Source: Candidatus Woesearchaeota archaeon (GTDB taxonomy: Archaea; Nanobdellota; Nanobdellia; Woesearchaeales; JAGVZT01). From it: DNA of 7,341 nucleotides. The stretch's first letter is position 1. The number at the start of each line of letters is the position of its first letter. The stretch is from NCBI GenBank assembly GCA_019323665.1, contig JAHWHA010000105.1:1-7341 (forward strand), read 5' to 3'. The position numbers and the translations under genes were made by a program. The notes beneath the pieces were generated by a model that was not told the DNA's origin, did no database searches, and saw only the letters and a list, made by a program, of their open reading frames with translations. Below, in pieces: positions 5,505 through 7,341 of this stretch.

Positions 5505-6599
5505 ATGAAAAAACTAATCGACCCATACGGCTCAGAGCTGCCAGATGATTATAACAAAGTAATCAGGCAATTCGGCTTGGAGAAATTTGACGTAGCTATG
5601 TTTCCAAATCCAAACAGGATTATGCGTCGCGGCATAGTGTATGCAGGCCGTGACCTTAAGCAAATCGCAGCTGCTATTAAGAATAAAAAGCCTTTTTATG
5701 TGCTCTCCGGTATAATGCCCACCTCTCCACAAATACATTTTGGCACAAAGATGGTTGTGGAGAATATTGCCTACTTTCAGCAGCAGGGTGCTCACACCTA
5801 TATACTTGTTGCTGACCTTGAGGCTGCAGCTGCACGCGGAGTCTCGATTGAAGAGGGCAAGAAACGAGCACTTGAATTTCATATCCCTGCTTACGTTGCC
5901 CTCGGCCTAGACCCAAAGAAAACCTGTTTCTACTTCCAGTCAGAGAACAAAACAGTTGTGCATCTGGCATATGAATTCTCAAAGCGCATAACACTTAATG
6001 AATTCAAGGCAATATATGGCAGTGCTGATCCAGGCAGGATCATGTCTGCAGTAACACAGGTGGGTGATATTGTATTCCCCCAAGTGCATAAGCATCCAAT
6101 GCCTGGTATCATCCCAACAGGGACGGATCAAGATCCTCACATCAGGCTCACAAGAGACATCATTGCCAGAACAAGATCAAAATACAAGTTTGTGCCTGTA
6201 TCCTCATGCTATCATAAGTATATGCCCTCATTAGATGGCTCTTTGAAGATGTCAAAGTCAAATCCTGAGTCATGCGTTTCATTGCCTGAAGACCCAAAAA
6301 GTGCGTGCAAGAAAATCAAGAGCGCTTTGACCGGCGGGCGTGACACCTTGGAGGAACACAGGAAACTTGGTGCAGTAATTGAAAAGGATATGGTGTTCGA
6401 GCTGCTCAAGCAGCATCTTGTTGAAGAGGATGATGAGCTAAACAGGATTTACACAGAATACAAATCAGGCAGCATGACCTCCGGTGAGATCAAGCAGCTG
6501 GCGTGCGAGAAGATGAATGCATTTATGGAGGATTTCACCCAAAAGCTTGAGAAAGCAAGAAAAAATATAGATAAACTCAATTTCATTAAATTTTCATAA
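5505..6599 (+). CDS. trpS: Tryptophanyl-tRNA synthetase (archaeal/eukaryotic type)
   Basis: The 364-residue class Ic aminoacyl-tRNA synthetase charges tRNA-Trp with tryptophan in the cytoplasm. The HIGH-equivalent signature is HFGT (78-81) in SGIMPTSPQIHFGTK. The KMSKS loop is exact (248-252, in LKMSKS). GTDQDPHIRLTRD (206-218) is the stretch that marks archaeal/eukaryotic TrpRS, as opposed to bacterial TrpRS or TyrRS. The N-terminal extension (1-62) before the Rossmann fold is also normal for this type, and the C-terminal helical domain (about 270-364) is complete, ending in a Lys-rich tail. The ATG at 5505 fits a TATA element about 26 nt upstream, and no good Shine-Dalgarno sequence is present, so the mRNA is probably leaderless. 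The next gene follows on the same strand after 60 bp with its own promoter-like box, so co-transcription is possible but not required. Confidence 0.96.
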   Translation: MKKLIDPYGSELPDDYNKVIRQFGLEKFDVAMFPNPNRIMRRGIVYAGRDLKQIAAAIKNKKPFYVLSGIMPTSPQIHFGTKMVVENIAYFQQQGAHTYILVADLEAAAARGVSIEEGKKRALEFHIPAYVALGLDPKKTCFYFQSENKTVVHLAYEFSKRITLNEFKAIYGSADPGRIMSAVTQVGDIVFPQVHKHPMPGIIPTGTDQDPHIRLTRDIIARTRSKYKFVPVSSCYHKYMPSLDGSLKMSKSNPESCVSLPEDPKSACKKIKSALTGGRDTLEEHRKLGAVIEKDMVFELLKQHLVEEDDELNRIYTEYKSGSMTSGEIKQLACEKMNAFMEDFTQKLEKARKNIDKLNFIKFS

Positions 6600-6601
6600 A
6601 C

Positions 6602-6609
6602 TATTTAAA
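6602..6609 (+). promoter_or_regulatory. TATA-like box for the 69-residue membrane protein gene
   Basis: TATTTAAA begins 3 nt after the trpS stop codon. It predicts a start near 6631 and a leader of about 29 nt containing GGTGGTG. No T-run separates it from trpS, so read-through from trpS is also possible. Confidence 0.45.
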
Positions 6610-6649
6610 CCTCTATACCAAGATTGCCTATCAACAAAACAAAAAAAAA

Positions 6650-6656
6650 GGTGGTG
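6650..6656 (+). promoter_or_regulatory. Ribosome binding site GGTGGTG of the 69-residue gene
   Basis: GGTGGTG lies 3 nt upstream of the ATG at 6660, after an A-rich run. It is a good partial match to the archaeal anti-Shine-Dalgarno sequence and supports this short gene as real. Confidence 0.65.
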
Positions 6657-6659
6657 TAA

Positions 6660-6869
6660 ATGAAAAACAAGATTGCTCCTCTATCAGGCGGCTTTATGGC
6701 AGCGTCTATTATTGGATTCTTCATATCTGCGTTTAAAGTGTACCCTATAAACAAGTCCTGGGGGTTTGCATTCATGGTTGTGTTTGCAGTGCTCTTTATA
6801 TCATCACTTGTATCAATGACACATGCACCCACAGAAGCCTTAATTGCGATGGAAAAAAAGCGAAAATAG
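6660..6869 (+). CDS. Small membrane protein with two transmembrane segments, unknown function
   Basis: The 69-residue protein is not assigned to a named family. It has two hydrophobic segments, about 9-25 (from SGGFMAASIIGFF) and 34-52 (WGFAFMVVFAVLFISSL). They are separated by a short turn with Lys26, Tyr28, Pro29 and Lys32. After the second segment come MTHAPTEALIAMEKK and a Lys/Arg-rich end. Small residues in the first helix (GG, AAS, G) allow tight helix packing. The basic C-terminus suggests both ends are cytoplasmic by the positive-inside rule. A clear RBS, a TATA-like box and a stop codon placed exactly against the convergent gene's stop make it a real gene. No role can be read from the context. 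Trailing trpS does not imply a link to translation. Confidence 0.75.
   Translation: MKNKIAPLSGGFMAASIIGFFISAFKVYPINKSWGFAFMVVFAVLFISSLVSMTHAPTEALIAMEKKRK
6852..6860 (-). terminator. U-tract terminator of the 101-residue gene
   Basis: The minus strand reads CTTTTTTTC about 9 nt past the TAG stop of the 101-residue gene and lies inside the Lys-rich 3' end of the 69-residue gene. With no gap between the genes, the terminator has to overlap coding sequence. Confidence 0.35.
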
Positions 6870-7175
6870 CTACTTTTCCTGGAAAAGCTTGTCAAATTTC
6901 TCCTTTGCACGACTCTCTTTCCAATATACTGTGTGTGATGCCCTCTTCTCAAACAGCGCAATAGCCATATTTATAATACTCGTTTCATATGACTTGAGTG
7001 ATTTTTCTTTGATGACTGCAGCAGCGTCATCAATGCACTCCTTCATCAGTAGCAGATTCTCCTTGCGTGATTTCTGCTCCTCTTGTCTTTCCTCTTGCTC
7101 TGTCAAGAATATCTCTTCCCACTGAGGATAGCTCTGGCCTTTAATTGTCCTTGGAAAATTCTTGCTGAATGCCAT
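6870..7175 (-). CDS. Small charged helical protein, unknown function (101 residues)
   Basis: I do not recognise a named family. From the ATG at 7175 the protein is MAFSKNFPRTIKG, then SYPQWEEIFLTEQEER (15-30). It continues with a long charged helix (25-50, Glu/Gln/Arg/Lys-rich), a second helical stretch (50-75, IDDAAAVIKEK), and a distinctive end, IALFEKRASHTVYWKESRAKEKFDKLF (about 72-98), rich in aromatic and basic residues. No membrane segment, signal peptide, metal-binding Cys/His cluster or known catalytic motif is seen, so a soluble all-helical protein, perhaps binding another protein or nucleic acid, is likely. An upstream GTG at 7193 is in frame, but a TATA-like box 25 nt before the ATG at 7175 supports the shorter, leaderless start. 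Its stop codon abuts that of the convergent membrane-protein gene. Confidence 0.72.
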   Translation of the reverse strand: MAFSKNFPRTIKGQSYPQWEEIFLTEQEERQEEQKSRKENLLLMKECIDDAAAVIKEKSLKSYETSIINMAIALFEKRASHTVYWKESRAKEKFDKLFQEK

Positions 7176-7196
7176 GATTTTGTATTGATTCACAGC

Positions 7197-7204
7197 TTTT
7201 TAAA
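7197..7204 (-). promoter_or_regulatory. TATA-like box that decides the start of the 101-residue gene
   Basis: The minus strand reads TTTAAAAA, centred about 25 nt upstream of the ATG at 7175. Transcription would then begin at or near that ATG and downstream of the in-frame GTG at 7193, which would make the GTG unusable. Confidence 0.5.
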
Positions 7205-7254
7205 GATTTCTCAACAGAGTGCGGAATATTTATGGCATGCTAAAAAACAAAAAA

Positions 7255-7262
7255 AATATATA
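7255..7262 (+). promoter_or_regulatory. TATA-like box for the gene starting at 7285
   Basis: AATATATA is centred about 26 nt before the ATG at 7285, the spacing expected for a leaderless transcript. It lies in the 109-bp divergent gap between the 101-residue gene and the gene cut by the right edge. Confidence 0.5.
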
Positions 7263-7284
7263 CAAATTAAAATTTAGAAAAAAC

Positions 7285-7341
7285 ATGGTGGGGAATCTTG
7301 AGATAATTTTTCGGCTAATGCTCTCTGTATTATTCAGCGCC
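7285..7341 (+). CDS. 5' end of a possible MgtC/SapB-like membrane protein (runs off right edge)
   Basis: Only 19 codons are present and the frame is open to the edge: MVGNLEIIFRLMLSVLFSA. A short polar start followed by a hydrophobic helix with an Arg (R10) and small residues resembles the N-terminus of MgtC/SapB family membrane proteins, where a segment like RLLLALLLGALIG begins the first membrane helix. The diagnostic GxxRE-type motif would lie beyond the window, so this is a resemblance only. Any membrane protein starting with an uncleaved helix is an alternative. The TATA-like box 26 nt upstream supports the ATG as start of a leaderless mRNA. Confidence 0.4.
   Translation, partial: MVGNLEIIFRLMLSVLFSA

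Noticed and set aside
5532..5994. Two minus-strand open frames of 105-116 codons inside trpS
   Set aside because: They are antisense shadows of a full-length, well-conserved trpS and have no start signals of their own.
6605..6961. 118-codon minus-strand open frame
   Set aside because: It overlaps the 69-residue gene completely and part of the 101-residue gene, both of which have better start signals. Its sequence looks like the antisense of a membrane protein.
1..7341. Defence island, CRISPR, toxin-antitoxin or mobile element
   Set aside because: No repeat arrays, transposase, integrase, nuclease or known toxin/antitoxin motifs were seen. The small genes at 6660-7175 are convergent, unlike a typical toxin-antitoxin operon.

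Overview
The window looks like chromosomal DNA from an archaeon. The markers are an archaeal DnaG-type primase, an archaeal/eukaryotic-type tryptophanyl-tRNA synthetase, BRE/TATA-like promoters about 25-28 nt upstream of ATG codons (leaderless transcripts), and GGAGG/GGTGAT-type ribosome binding sites where a leader exists. Very short intergenic gaps, a membrane-anchored parvulin-type foldase and two small lineage-type proteins are reminiscent of DPANN archaea such as Woesearchaeota. That placement is inference from memory, not from a search. Base composition is moderately AT-rich, and I see no insertion sequence, CRISPR array, prophage or tRNA.

Layout, left to right. 1-1078 (-): 5' part of a multi-spanning GT-C-type membrane glycosyltransferase that runs off the left edge. 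1225-2241 (+): membrane-anchored SurA/PrsA-like peptidyl-prolyl isomerase. 2307-3539 (-): dnaG. 3540-3935: the only long gap; it holds the dnaG promoter and RBS, an AT-rich stretch, a GC-rich foldable segment with its own TATA-like box and U-tract (candidate small RNA, 3795-3874), and the promoter of the next gene. 3936-4739 (+): patatin-like phospholipase. 4743-5429 (-): GT-A family 2 glycosyltransferase. 5505-6599 (+): trpS. 6660-6869 (+): 69-residue protein with two membrane segments. 6870-7175 (-): 101-residue helical protein of unknown function. 7285-7341 (+): first 19 codons of a probable MgtC/SapB-like membrane protein cut by the right edge.

Apart from trpS and the 69-residue gene, neighbouring protein genes alternate in strand. 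They form convergent pairs with gaps of 65, 3 and 0 bp, and divergent pairs sharing short promoter regions. Most genes are therefore probably transcribed alone. Functionally the window mixes information processing (dnaG, trpS) with cell-envelope work (two glycosyltransferases, an extracytoplasmic foldase, a lipid hydrolase, small membrane proteins). I see no convincing dedicated multi-gene system. The most unusual items are the candidate structured RNA and the two small unassigned proteins whose stop codons abut.
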